A stretch of 64,000 nt of DNA. Origin: Pedobacter lusitanus. GTDB taxonomy: Bacteria > Bacteroidota > Bacteroidia > Sphingobacteriales > Sphingobacteriaceae. The stretch is taken from assembly GCF_040026395.1 (NCBI RefSeq), contig NZ_CP157278.1, positions 2,852,001 to 2,916,000 on the forward strand, written 5' to 3'. Below the pieces are notes generated by a model. The model was not told the DNA's origin and searched no databases. It worked only from the letters and a program-made list of their open reading frames with translations. Every line of letters starts with the position of its first letter. Position 1 is the stretch's first letter. Below are positions 8,718-17,736 of the stretch, piece by piece. Both the position numbers and the translations under genes were made by a program.

Positions 8718-9035
8718 TTATTTACCAGCCGGTTTATCTTTAATCTGAGAAGCTTTCAGATATACTTTAGCTCCTTTTTTGTTTATGTAATATTTACGGT
8801 TTTTGCTATTGATATAAACATCTGAACCGTCTGGTGCAACTTTACCTTTATAGGTTTTGTCACCTACTTTTGAAACTCCTTTTACAGCTACTTCTGCTGT
8901 CTTATTACCGACTGCTGAAGCTGTGTTTTCAATTTTTTCACCAAGTGTTTTCTTTTTCTCCTGTGCTTGTGTAGAAAGAGAGATAGTGCCCGCTAATGCC
9001 AGGGTTAGTAAACCCGCTAGATATTTTTTGTTCAT
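8718..9035 (-). CDS. Small secreted protein with PBCV-type basic adaptor-like C-terminus
   Basis: This 105-residue protein has a signal peptide (about 1-24, ending TQAQ), a charged amphipathic middle part (about 27-62) and a C-terminal segment reading YINSKNRKYYINKKGAKVYL. That segment resembles the short lysine- and tyrosine-rich 'PBCV-specific basic adaptor' motif found in small exported bacterial proteins. The function is not known. The gene has its own strong terminator and sits alone between gpsA and the TonB receptor gene. Family assignment is by resemblance only. Confidence 0.75.
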   Translation of the reverse strand: MNKKYLAGLLTLALAGTISLSTQAQEKKKTLGEKIENTASAVGNKTAEVAVKGVSKVGDKTYKGKVAPDGSDVYINSKNRKYYINKKGAKVYLKASQIKDKPAGK

Positions 9036-9147
9036 TTTATAGATTGTTTTTTAAGTTTTCCATTTGTAGAAATCCGGTTTCTCTCCTTAGAAACTGAGTT
9101 TTTATACAGCGGTATAAATTCAATAACAATCTGATAATTATATTGTT

Positions 9148-10149
9148 TTAATTTAATTGTTCAGTAAGTAAAGCCATTTCAATCTGCGGGGAATGACGTT
9201 CATAAAGGATTGCATAAACTGCACGGCAGATAGGCATTTCAACCTTATACTTTTTATTGATCACATGCATACAGCTTGCCGCATAATATCCTTCTGCAAT
9301 CATATTCATTTCCAGTTGTGCTGATTTAACGGTATACCCTTTCCCGATCATATTACCAAATGTCCTGTTCCGGCTAAACTGAGAATAGGCCGTTACCAGC
9401 AAATCACCGAGATATGCAGATTCCTTGATATCACGACTAATAGGATGTACGGCCTCCACAAATCTTTTGATCTCGCGGATCGCATTGGAAATCAGTACAG
9501 CCTGAAAATTATCACCATATCCTATTCCATGGCAGATACCACTGGCTACCGCATAAATATTTTTCAGTACAGCCGCATATTCTGTTCCAAAGATATCATC
9601 TGATATATTCGTTTTAATATACCTCGTATTCAATAATTTTGAAAAGCTAGCAGCTGTTTCCAGATTGATAGAGGCTATAGTCAGATAAGATAACTTCTCC
9701 AGTGCTACTTCTTCTGCATGGCAGGGTCCGCTGATCACGAGTATATCCTCCAGCGGTACTTTGAACTTCTCATGCATAAATTCCCCGATAATCTGATTTT
9801 CATCAGGTACAATTCCTTTAATAGCTGAAACAATTTTTTTTCCGGCTAACATTTCTGGGGTAACCCCGCTCAAAGTTTCTTTTAGAAAAGCGGCCGGAAC
9901 ATTCAGAATTATATAATCAGCCTGACTGATAATCTGACTGATATCAGCAGAGATATTATTTTCCGGTAATCTGAGTTCCACTGAACTCAAATATTTAGGA
10001 TTGTGTTTGTATTGCTTCAGGTGTGCAATTGATGCAGTATCACGCAGCCACCAATAAATCTCCTTCTGAGTAAGATTATCTGAAAGCATTTTTATAACAG
10101 CAGTTGCCCAGCTACCGCCACCAATCATTGCGACTCTTGGTATCATCAT
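9148..10149 (-). CDS. gpsA: NAD(P)H-dependent glycerol-3-phosphate dehydrogenase
   Basis: GpsA reduces dihydroxyacetone phosphate to sn-glycerol 3-phosphate, the backbone for phospholipids. The 333-residue protein opens with the Rossmann motif AMIGGGSWATAV and contains the NVPAAFLKETL and ISGPCHAEEVA segments of the family (the usual GPS/T-FA is GPCHAEE here). The catalytic-lysine region AVLKNIYAVASGI and GYGDNFQAVLISNAIREI follow in the usual order. It lies downstream of the membrane-fusion protein gene but is separated from it by a terminator, so it is probably transcribed independently. Two ATG codons occur in tandem at the start. Confidence 0.93.
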   Translation of the reverse strand: MMIPRVAMIGGGSWATAVIKMLSDNLTQKEIYWWLRDTASIAHLKQYKHNPKYLSSVELRLPENNISADISQIISQADYIILNVPAAFLKETLSGVTPEMLAGKKIVSAIKGIVPDENQIIGEFMHEKFKVPLEDILVISGPCHAEEVALEKLSYLTIASINLETAASFSKLLNTRYIKTNISDDIFGTEYAAVLKNIYAVASGICHGIGYGDNFQAVLISNAIREIKRFVEAVHPISRDIKESAYLGDLLVTAYSQFSRNRTFGNMIGKGYTVKSAQLEMNMIAEGYYAASCMHVINKKYKVEMPICRAVYAILYERHSPQIEMALLTEQLN

Positions 10150-10160
10150 ATATAAATAAA

Positions 10161-10190
10161 AAATCCCGGCTTAATGTTTTAAACCGGGAC
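10161..10190 (-). terminator. Intrinsic terminator after the TolC/MFP operon
   Basis: On the minus strand TCCCGG and CCGGGA form a stem with a loop of about 14 nt followed by six T residues. It lies 32 bp past the stop of the membrane-fusion protein gene and separates that operon from gpsA. Confidence 0.78.
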
Positions 10191-10221
10191 AAATTACTTA
10201 ATTTATTGTGAACAGCCTGTC

Positions 10222-11574
10222 TTACTTCTTGGCAGATTTAGAAACTGACTGATCTTTAGCCTCTTTTTCTACTTTCATTCCGTCCTTCAATTTGTTCTGA
10301 ACTGTTGAGTAAGGCCCGCTTACAATTTCAGTTCCTTCTTTCAGGCCGCTTTTAATCTGGATATATTTATCATCCTGAATACCTGTGGTAACCTCAACTT
10401 TTTTCACTTTACCATCTGCATAGGTATACACATACTGCTTAACAGCTTTGTCATTCAGCTTAGTTTTTTGTTTCCCGGCATTAGGATCTTCATCCTTATC
10501 TTCTTTACCGGCATCTTTTTTAAGTCCTTCAACAAATACGGCCATAATTGGAACCGACAGACTTTTTACTGAAGAACTTTCAATATCAACAGTAGCTGAT
10601 AAACCTGGTCTGAAAGGTGAAGGAAGGTCTTTTGCACCACCTTTAACTCCAGTATAGGATTCTGCTGAGATACGAACTTTTACTACGAAATTAGTAACCT
10701 GGTCAACCGTTGTAGCAGCAACCGCTATATCTTTAGAAGAACTGGCTATTTCTGTAACTACTCCTTTGAATTTCTTATCATCAAAAGCGTCTACCTGAAT
10801 TGCAGCATGATCACCAACATTTACTCTGTTGATATCGTTCTCGTTCACATCCACGTTTACCTCCATAGAATTCAGATTAGAAATCCTCATCAGTTCTGTA
10901 CCGGCAAACTGCGCTGTACCTAAAACCCTGTCCCCGATTTCTACCGATAGTTTAGAGATAACTCCATCAACTGGTGAAAACACAGTTGCTTTGGCCAGGT
11001 TTGCACTTGCTTCCTGTACCCCTGCACCCATCTGCGCAAGATTAAACTTTGCCGCGATCAGGGATTGTTTTGCACCGTCCAGGTTTGTTTTTCCGGTAAC
11101 ATATGCTGCTTTTGCAGCATCATACTCCGATATTGAGATCACTTTCTTTTTGAACAGCTCTACATTGCGTTTATAGATTGCTTCCTGATTGACAAAGTTC
11201 GCTTCTGCCTGTTTCAATTGTTGAGCAGCAGAACCTACCGAAGCTTTCTGCGAGCTATAAGATGCACTGGCTCTGTCCAGACCTGACTTCAATACGTCTG
11301 GCCTGATTCTAAATAAAAGTTGTCCTTTTTTTACAATATCACCTTCTTTAACGCGTAATTCTACTACCTCACCAGAGACCTCAGAACTCACCTTAACCTC
11401 GGTTTCCGGCTTAATTTTACCACTTGCGGTAACTGTTTCAACTATATTCCTGGTTGCAGCTTTTTCTAAAGTAACTTTTTCAGCTTTATCACCGCCTATT
11501 AATCCGGTCAAAGAACCGATAACAAGTAAGACGACAAGGACTCCTACGGCGATGAGTATGTGTTTTAGTTTCAT
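10222..11574 (-). CDS. Periplasmic adaptor (membrane-fusion protein) of a tripartite efflux pump
   Basis: This 450-residue adaptor has one N-terminal membrane anchor (about 5-25). A lipoyl-like half-motif (VKVSSEVSGEVVELRVKEGD) is followed by a helical hairpin (about 100-200), the second lipoyl half (ATVFSPVDGVISKL), a beta-barrel domain and a membrane-proximal domain. This is the HlyD/MacA-type layout that links an inner-membrane pump to TolC. An unusual lysine- and aspartate-rich insert (about 355-375) lies before the last domain. It follows the TolC-like gene by 30 bp in the same direction. No ABC or RND pump gene is adjacent. Confidence 0.9.
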   Translation of the reverse strand: MKLKHILIAVGVLVVLLVIGSLTGLIGGDKAEKVTLEKAATRNIVETVTASGKIKPETEVKVSSEVSGEVVELRVKEGDIVKKGQLLFRIRPDVLKSGLDRASASYSSQKASVGSAAQQLKQAEANFVNQEAIYKRNVELFKKKVISISEYDAAKAAYVTGKTNLDGAKQSLIAAKFNLAQMGAGVQEASANLAKATVFSPVDGVISKLSVEIGDRVLGTAQFAGTELMRISNLNSMEVNVDVNENDINRVNVGDHAAIQVDAFDDKKFKGVVTEIASSSKDIAVAATTVDQVTNFVVKVRISAESYTGVKGGAKDLPSPFRPGLSATVDIESSSVKSLSVPIMAVFVEGLKKDAGKEDKDEDPNAGKQKTKLNDKAVKQYVYTYADGKVKKVEVTTGIQDDKYIQIKSGLKEGTEIVSGPYSTVQNKLKDGMKVEKEAKDQSVSKSAKK

Positions 11575-11604
11575 TTCTTTCTTTTTTATTTGTTTGGTAC
11601 GTGC

Positions 11605-12987
11605 TTAAAAGGTTATCTGTTTTCCTAAATAATAATCTATAACTTTTGATTTGAACAACAGGTCATATTTTGACTGGATATAATCAACTTCTGCCTTATT
11701 TCTGTTTGTTCTTGAAGTATTGTAATCTAATGAGTTTACCAATCCTACTGCATAGCGTTGCTCAATTACGTTAAAAGCATCCTTCTGTGCATTAAAAGTA
11801 TTTTCATTGGATTTATATCTGCTATCTGCAGCTCTTAAATCGGCCACTGCCTGCGCAATAACTTTATTTAAGTTGTTTTTAGCCAGTTGTTCACTGATTT
11901 TACTGGTTTCGTAAGAGATCTTAGCTTTTTTCACATTTGACCTGACAGTCAGACCATTGAAAATCGGGATTGATAAAGTAAATCCAACATTCTGATAAAA
12001 GTTATTACTAATCTGGTCATTCAAATGCGGATCTGCCGGAAGTCCAAAGGCTTTTGCACCCATTGAATAAGAATATCTTGAACCCAGACCACCACCAAGT
12101 GTAAGTCTTGGAAAAAATCCGCCCTTAGCTACTGCAACTGCTTTCCCGGCAGCTTCTCTGTTTAACTGTGCCAGCTTGATATCCGGGAAGAATGACAGCG
12201 ACGTATTATATACATCATTGACATCATAACTTTTCTGTGCCTGTGCAATATCTTTAATGGTTGGCTTAACCACTGTATAATTCTGTGAATCAGGACGCAT
12301 CTCCATCAGTTGAGAAAGTGTCAGATAAGAAATGGTTAGCTGATTCTGTGCATTGGTCACATTAAGTTCAGCTGTAGCACGCTGAGCTTTTGCCTGCGAA
12401 ATGTCTGCCAGAGTTTTATTTCCGGCTTCTAATAAAGCTTGTTCACGTCTCTGTGTTTCCTGTGCAACAACCAATTGTTCTTTGGAAGCTTTTAACAGGT
12501 CTGTATTAAATACCACCTGGAAGTAAGCTGTCACCACCTGTAAAACAAGGTCATTTTTTATCTTATCCAGATTACTGTTACCAGCCTCCAGCAAGAGCTT
12601 ATTCTGACGGATCTGATTAATTTTACTGAATCCGGCAAAGACATCCACCTGTGCACTCAGCGTACCATCTCCTGAATAAAAATTCTGAGTGATTAACTGA
12701 TTCGTCGCAGGGTTCAGACTTCTACCATAATTCAGCGAGTTATTGATCGTTCCGCTTAAGCTGGGATAAAGTGCTGCTTTAGATTGTTCCAGATTCACCG
12801 TCGCAGTTGCTACATTAAGTGTAGACTGCTTGATATTCAGGTTATTTTCCAGCATACGATCAATCGCATCCTGAATGGTAAGCGTTTCCTGAGCATGCAG
12901 GTTAGCAGAAAGACCCATCGTTACCAAACTAAAAGTAACGGCAAAGGTTAGTTTTGAGAACAGCGTATTATTAGTAAACATTTTCAT
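11605..12987 (-). CDS. TolC-family outer-membrane efflux protein
   Basis: This 460-residue outer-membrane channel has a signal peptide (MKMFTNNTLFSKL through NLHAQ). Two repeats of long coiled-coil helices follow, with the characteristic alanine-, asparagine- and glutamine-rich periodicity (IDRMLENNLNIKQ; LDYNTSRTNRNKAEVDYIQSKYDLLFK near the end). I moved the start from 13047 to ATG 12987 because only this start gives a normal signal peptide. It is the first gene of a two-gene operon with the periplasmic adaptor, so the pair should export a small molecule or peptide with a pump encoded elsewhere. Confidence 0.9.
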   Translation of the reverse strand: MKMFTNNTLFSKLTFAVTFSLVTMGLSANLHAQETLTIQDAIDRMLENNLNIKQSTLNVATATVNLEQSKAALYPSLSGTINNSLNYGRSLNPATNQLITQNFYSGDGTLSAQVDVFAGFSKINQIRQNKLLLEAGNSNLDKIKNDLVLQVVTAYFQVVFNTDLLKASKEQLVVAQETQRREQALLEAGNKTLADISQAKAQRATAELNVTNAQNQLTISYLTLSQLMEMRPDSQNYTVVKPTIKDIAQAQKSYDVNDVYNTSLSFFPDIKLAQLNREAAGKAVAVAKGGFFPRLTLGGGLGSRYSYSMGAKAFGLPADPHLNDQISNNFYQNVGFTLSIPIFNGLTVRSNVKKAKISYETSKISEQLAKNNLNKVIAQAVADLRAADSRYKSNENTFNAQKDAFNVIEQRYAVGLVNSLDYNTSRTNRNKAEVDYIQSKYDLLFKSKVIDYYLGKQITF

Positions 12988-13058
12988 TGGCTTTATATTT
13001 TTCTTAAATAAACAACTTATCAGTTTTATCAATTTCTTCACAACCATTTGTTATTGCT

Positions 13059-13066
13059 TACATTTG
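13059..13066 (+). promoter_or_regulatory. Candidate -7 box giving a leaderless deacetylase mRNA
   Basis: TACATTTG fits TAnnTTTG and ends only 4 nt before the ATG at 13071. If used, transcription would begin at or next to the start codon. No clear -33 TTG is present, so the call is tentative. Confidence 0.35.
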
Positions 13067-13070
13067 GTCA

Positions 13071-13688
13071 ATGTATCTGGTTAAATCACCTCTTTTATTG
13101 AAATGGTATTACCCATCCTTAGTCTGGAACAAAAGCCGGTCCGATAAAGTCATTTATTTAACCTTTGACGATGGACCTATACCTGTTGTTACAGACTTTG
13201 TTTTAAATACTTTAAAAAGTTTCAATTGCAAGGCAACTTTCTTTTGTATCGGTGACAATATAAACAAACATGCTGAAATTTTTGAACAAGTTAAAAATGA
13301 TGGTCATGCAATCGGAAATCACACCTTAAACCACTTAAAAGGCTGGATAACTGAAGATAAGACCTACATAAAAAATTTTCAGGATTGTCAAAAACTCACG
13401 AATACCAATCTTTTTCGTCCGCCATACGGGCGAATAAAAAAATCTCAGATTAAAGAGCTCCGAAAAATTAACCCACAGCTTAATATTATTATGTGGGATG
13501 TACTTAGCGGAGATTTTGATCTTAACCTTTCTCCGGAAAAATGTTATGAGAATGTGATCAAAAACACTAGAAACGGATCTATAATCGTATTCCACGATAG
13601 TCTGAAAGCATTTGACAGATTGAAATTCGCCTTGCCTGCCACCTTAAAATTTTTAACCGCTCAGGGTTATAAGTTCCATACGCTTTAA
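13071..13688 (+). CDS. Polysaccharide deacetylase (NodB homology, CE4 family)
   Basis: This 205-residue protein has the complete NodB set. TFDDGP (motif 1) carries the catalytic and metal-binding aspartates, HTLNH (motif 2) supplies metal histidines, RPPYG (motif 3) is intact, the WDV region forms motif 4 and FHD forms motif 5. Such enzymes remove N-acetyl groups from peptidoglycan, chitin oligomers or capsule sugars. There is no signal peptide, so either it is cytoplasmic or the short hydrophobic start (LLLKWYYPSLVW) associates with the membrane. The gene is monocistronic, divergent from the TolC operon. Confidence 0.9.
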   Translation: MYLVKSPLLLKWYYPSLVWNKSRSDKVIYLTFDDGPIPVVTDFVLNTLKSFNCKATFFCIGDNINKHAEIFEQVKNDGHAIGNHTLNHLKGWITEDKTYIKNFQDCQKLTNTNLFRPPYGRIKKSQIKELRKINPQLNIIMWDVLSGDFDLNLSPEKCYENVIKNTRNGSIIVFHDSLKAFDRLKFALPATLKFLTAQGYKFHTL

Positions 13689-13775
13689 TTTCCCCAAGCC
13701 TTACGAAGTTCGGGCCAAAAGACAAATAGTGTCTAAAACCGCTCCGGCTGTATTGTTAAAGCATTACCCGAAAAA

Positions 13776-13819
13776 AGGCTGTTCGTAAATGAACGATATC
13801 GTTCATTTACGAACAGCCT
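13776..13819. repeat. Perfect 44-bp palindrome
   Basis: The sequence from 13776 to 13819 is its own exact reverse complement, centred on GATATC at 13795-13800. The outer ends read AGGCTGTTCG and CGAACAGCCT. Six A residues precede it on the plus strand, so as a terminator it would work for minus-strand transcription, but the genes on both sides (deacetylase and aconitase) are on the plus strand. Confidence 0.9.
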
Positions 13820-13970
13820 CAGAAAAATTGAATTCAAGTCTTAACGCCTGTTTTATTTAGAACATATATAAATAATATAATGAACTTATATAGGTTAGTC
13901 TGACCCTGTTTTTTTTTGTAAATTCGCTACAAATAATTTAAATTATATTACCTTTTAACACATATTATCA

Positions 13971-16238
13971 ATGGCTTTTGATATAGAAATGATCAAAAAG
14001 GTGTATGCAAACTTTGGTCCCCGAGTTGAGGCGGCCCGTAAATTAGTAGGCAGACCTTTAACACTCTCAGAAAAAATCTTATATACCCACCTTTGGGATG
14101 AAAATACAAATACCGCTTATGTAAGGGGTACTGATTATGTAGATTTTGCCCCTGACCGTGTAGCTATGCAGGATGCAACTGCCCAAATGGCATTATTGCA
14201 GTTTATGCAGGCTGGCAGACCGAAAGTTGCTGTGCCTTCAACGGTACATTGTGATCACCTGATCACTGCAAAACTAGGTGCTGAGCAGGATCTTCCTGCA
14301 GCAAATACAGAAAGTAAAGAAGTATTTGATTTTCTTGCTTCGGTATCAAACAAATATGGTATTGGTTTTTGGAAACCAGGTGCAGGTATCATTCACCAGG
14401 TTGTATTGGAAAACTATGCATTTCCAGGTGGAATGATGATCGGAACTGACTCCCACACAGTAAACGCTGGTGGTTTAGGTATGGTTGCGATCGGTGTAGG
14501 TGGAGCTGATGCATGTGATGTAATGGCCGGTTTGCCATGGGAGCTTAAATTCCCTAAATTAATTGGTGTAAAGTTAACCGGTAAATTAAACGGCTGGACT
14601 TCACCTAAAGATGTGATCTTAAAAGTAGCGGGTATCCTGACTGTAAAAGGTGGTACAGGTGCTATTGTTGAATATTTTGGCGAAGGCGCAACAAATATGA
14701 GCTGTACTGGTAAAGGTACCATCTGTAATATGGGTGCTGAAATCGGTGCAACGACTTCAACCTTCGGTTATGACGAGAGCATGGAACGTTATTTACGTGC
14801 TACAGACAGAGCTGATGTTGCTGATGCAGCTAATGCTATTAAAGAACATTTAACAGGTGATGCTGAAGTTTATGCTGACCCGGCTAAATATTTTGATCAG
14901 GTAATTGAAATTGACTTATCTACACTTGAGCCTTATCTGAACGGTCCTTTTACTCCGGATCTGGCAACTCCTATTTCAAAAATGAAAGAAGTTGCTTTAG
15001 CTAACGGATGGCCGATGAAAATCGAGGTTGGTCTGATCGGATCTTGTACCAACTCTTCTTACGAAGATATTTCAAGAGCAGTGAGTGTAGCCAGACAGGT
15101 ATCAGAAAAAGGCTTAACCGCAAAATCTGAATACTGTATTAACCCTGGATCTGAGCAAATCCGTTTCACTATACAACGTGATGGATTTATGGATGTATTC
15201 AAACAAATAGGTGCTAAAGTATTTACTAATGCCTGCGGACCTTGTATTGGAATGTGGGATAGAGTAGGTTCGGAGAAACAAGAGAAAAACACTATCGTTC
15301 ACTCTTTCAACCGTAACTTTGCAAAACGTGCTGACGGTAACCCTAATACTTTTGCATTTGTTGGTTCTCCTGAACTGGTAACAGCATTAGCTATCGCAGG
15401 TGACTTAAGCTTCAACCCATTGACAGATACATTAACCAATGCAAATGGTGAACAGGTAAAACTGGATGAGCCAACAGGATTTGAATTACCTCCAAGAGGT
15501 TTCGCTGTTGATGACGCAGGTTATCAGGAGCCGGCAGTTGATGGAAGCGGTGTACAGATTTTAGTTTCACCAACTTCTCACAGGCTGCAATTGCTTGATC
15601 CTTTTACTCCATGGGAAGGTACTGACCTTAAAGGCTTAAGATTACTGATCAAAGCAAAAGGAAAATGTACAACTGACCATATTTCTATGGCTGGTCCATG
15701 GTTAAAATTCCGTGGTCACTTAGATAACATCTCTAATAACATGCTGATCGGTGCAGTGAATTATTTCAATGATAAAACTGATACCGTTAAAAACATGCTA
15801 ACCGGCGAATATGGTCCTGTTCCTGCAACACAACGTGCTTATAAAGCAGATCATATCGGAACTATCGTAGTTGGTGATGAAAACTATGGTGAAGGTTCTT
15901 CACGTGAGCATGCTGCAATGGAGCCTCGTCACCTTGGTGTTCGTGCAGTATTGGTTAAATCTTTTGCACGTATTCATGAGACTAACCTTAAAAAACAGGG
16001 AATGTTAGGTTTAACATTTGCTAACAAGGAAGATTATGATAAAATCCGTGAGGATGATGTAATTGACATTGTAGGATTAACAACTTTTACTCCTGATGTA
16101 CCTCTTACAATCGTATTAAACCACGCGGATGGTACAACAGAAGAATTCAAAGTTAACCATAGTTATAATGCACAACAGATCGACTGGTTTAAAGCCGGTG
16201 GTGCATTAAATATTATTCGTAAACAAGTAGCTCAATAA
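13971..16238 (+). CDS. acn: Aconitate hydratase (mitochondrial-type aconitase)
   Basis: Aconitase converts citrate to isocitrate in the TCA cycle using a [4Fe-4S] cluster. The 755-residue protein has the three cluster cysteines at 359 (GSCTNSS) and 422/425 ([10 protein letters not shown]), at nearly the same numbering as mitochondrial aconitase. The substrate motif [13 protein letters not shown] is present, and the swivel domain shows [19 protein letters not shown] with the catalytic serine region. Size and domain order match the mitochondrial/AcnA type rather than AcnB. It is a single gene with a strong terminator. I see no nearby citrate synthase or isocitrate dehydrogenase gene. Confidence 0.97.
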   Translation: MAFDIEMIKKVYANFGPRVEAARKLVGRPLTLSEKILYTHLWDENTNTAYVRGTDYVDFAPDRVAMQDATAQMALLQFMQAGRPKVAVPSTVHCDHLITAKLGAEQDLPAANTESKEVFDFLASVSNKYGIGFWKPGAGIIHQVVLENYAFPGGMMIGTDSHTVNAGGLGMVAIGVGGADACDVMAGLPWELKFPKLIGVKLTGKLNGWTSPKDVILKVAGILTVKGGTGAIVEYFGEGATNMSCTGKGTICNMGAEIGATTSTFGYDESMERYLRATDRADVADAANAIKEHLTGDAEVYADPAKYFDQVIEIDLSTLEPYLNGPFTPDLATPISKMKEVALANGWPMKIEVGLIGSCTNSSYEDISRAVSVARQVSEKGLTAKSEYCINPGSEQIRFTIQRDGFMDVFKQIGAKVFTNACGPCIGMWDRVGSEKQEKNTIVHSFNRNFAKRADGNPNTFAFVGSPELVTALAIAGDLSFNPLTDTLTNANGEQVKLDEPTGFELPPRGFAVDDAGYQEPAVDGSGVQILVSPTSHRLQLLDPFTPWEGTDLKGLRLLIKAKGKCTTDHISMAGPWLKFRGHLDNISNNMLIGAVNYFNDKTDTVKNMLTGEYGPVPATQRAYKADHIGTIVVGDENYGEGSSREHAAMEPRHLGVRAVLVKSFARIHETNLKKQGMLGLTFANKEDYDKIREDDVIDIVGLTTFTPDVPLTIVLNHADGTTEEFKVNHSYNAQQIDWFKAGGALNIIRKQVAQ

Positions 16239-16254
16239 TATAATAGCTTTTGTA

Positions 16255-16289
16255 AAAAGCTCCCGTTGCAGAACGGGAGCTTTTTTTTT
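16255..16289. terminator. Bidirectional terminator between aconitase and beta-glucosidase
   Basis: The stem AAAGCTCCCGTT / AACGGGAGCTTT has a GCAG loop, nine T residues on the plus side and five A residues on the other. The flanking genes converge on it. Confidence 0.92.
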
Positions 16290-16303
16290 GCCCTTTTTTC
16301 AGG

Positions 16304-17641
16304 TTAACCCTTCAGAAATTCCTGCCACCAGTATCCTGATGACTTGATGGTACGCTGCTGGGTTTTGAAATCATTATGTATCAAGCCAAATCTGGCATTA
16401 AAACCTTCTGCCCACTCAAAATTATCAAGCAGTGTCCAGGCCATATAACCACTAATATTAATCCCTTCTTTTTTGGCTCTCAGCACAGCCAGCAGATAAA
16501 GTCTGAAGTACTCAATACGTTCGGTATCATCGACTGCTCCACCTGTTAGCTTATCATGAAAAGCAGCACCGTTTTCCGTAATCACCAGATTTTTAACATT
16601 GGGATAAGCTGCAAACTGTTTGATAATATTATAAAAGCTGTCTCCGTTTATTTCCCAGCCCATTGCCGTATGAGGCTTTTTCCTGTTTTTTGCTTTTACC
16701 TCCCAGGCCTGAACCACAGGTATAAATGCATTATATTTTATAGTTAATGGGAAGTAATTCTGTAACCCTATAAAATCAAAGTCAAATGTCAGTCTTTCCG
16801 TATGTCTCCAGGTAGAATGTGAGATGGCAAACTTCTCCATAACCTCCCAGTCCTGTCCGGGATAACCCATCCCTAAAGCTGGTTCTATAAACAATCTGTT
16901 CATCAGACAATCTACACGGGTAGCTGCCAGAACATCTGCATCGCTCTGCGTATAGGGAATAATTTCTGAACAGGAATAGGTAGTTCCAATATTTGCACCC
17001 GATATTTCTGCCCGCAGGATACGTCCGCCATCAGCCTGAGCAATTGCAGTATGATGTACCGCAGAGAAAAAATTTGTCAGTCCTGTTTTACCCGGTGCAT
17101 GCACACCAAGCATATAGCCCAGGGAAGTAAAACCAAAAGGCTCATTCAGTACAATCCAGTTTTTCACCTTATCGCCATAGGTTTGAGCACATAACGTCAC
17201 AAAAGCATTAAACGCCATATTAATACTAAATGCTGTCCATCCACCCTCCTCTTCCAGAGCTTCCGGCAGATCCCAGTGATATAAAGTAATATAAGGAGTA
17301 ATCCCCTGTTCCAGACACTCATCAATTACATTATGATAGAATCTTATTCCCTCTTCATTTACAATTCCTTTCCCGTAAGGAAGAATTCTCGGCCAGGAGA
17401 TAGAGAATCTGAATACAGAGAATCCGAGTAATTTAACAAGCGCAATATCTTCGTTATAACGATGATAAAAATCACAGGCCATTGCCGGATGATGTCCTTT
17501 TTTAATTTTACCGGATCTTTTAGAAAAGGTATCCCAGATAGACGGGCCCTTACCATACATATCTGCAGCGCCTTCAATTTGCAAAGCAGCAGTTGCTACC
17601 CCCCACAAAAAATCATCACCAAAATCGGATGCTTTAATCAT
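16304..17641 (-). CDS. Glycoside hydrolase family 1 beta-glucosidase
   Basis: This 445-residue cytoplasmic enzyme should hydrolyse beta-glucosides or related beta-glycosides with retention. The N-terminal GH1 signature FLWGVATAALQIEG is clear. The acid/base glutamate lies in LNEP (Glu167) and the nucleophile in ITENG (Glu356), and the aglycone-site tryptophan segment MAWTLLDNFEWAEGF is complete. There is no signal peptide. It is convergent with aconitase and shares its terminator. No sugar transporter or sensor is adjacent, so the natural substrate is open. Confidence 0.94.
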   Translation of the reverse strand: MIKASDFGDDFLWGVATAALQIEGAADMYGKGPSIWDTFSKRSGKIKKGHHPAMACDFYHRYNEDIALVKLLGFSVFRFSISWPRILPYGKGIVNEEGIRFYHNVIDECLEQGITPYITLYHWDLPEALEEEGGWTAFSINMAFNAFVTLCAQTYGDKVKNWIVLNEPFGFTSLGYMLGVHAPGKTGLTNFFSAVHHTAIAQADGGRILRAEISGANIGTTYSCSEIIPYTQSDADVLAATRVDCLMNRLFIEPALGMGYPGQDWEVMEKFAISHSTWRHTERLTFDFDFIGLQNYFPLTIKYNAFIPVVQAWEVKAKNRKKPHTAMGWEINGDSFYNIIKQFAAYPNVKNLVITENGAAFHDKLTGGAVDDTERIEYFRLYLLAVLRAKKEGINISGYMAWTLLDNFEWAEGFNARFGLIHNDFKTQQRTIKSSGYWWQEFLKG

Positions 17642-17736
17642 ATCTGAAATCTATAACAGGCAATATGAGAATTTGATGTTAACTTCATGTTATGTTTACC
17701 GTAAAGTTATAGTCCGCTTAAAATTCGGGCCTGTTT

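Noticed and set aside
13776..13819. Terminator for the plus-strand deacetylase gene
   Set aside because: The plus-strand side is followed by CAGAAAAATT with no T-run; the run is on the opposite strand.
13861..13970. Promoter for aconitase
   Set aside because: TTTG at 13915 and TACCTTTT at 13949 exist but are 30 nt apart, so no promoter can be assigned with confidence.
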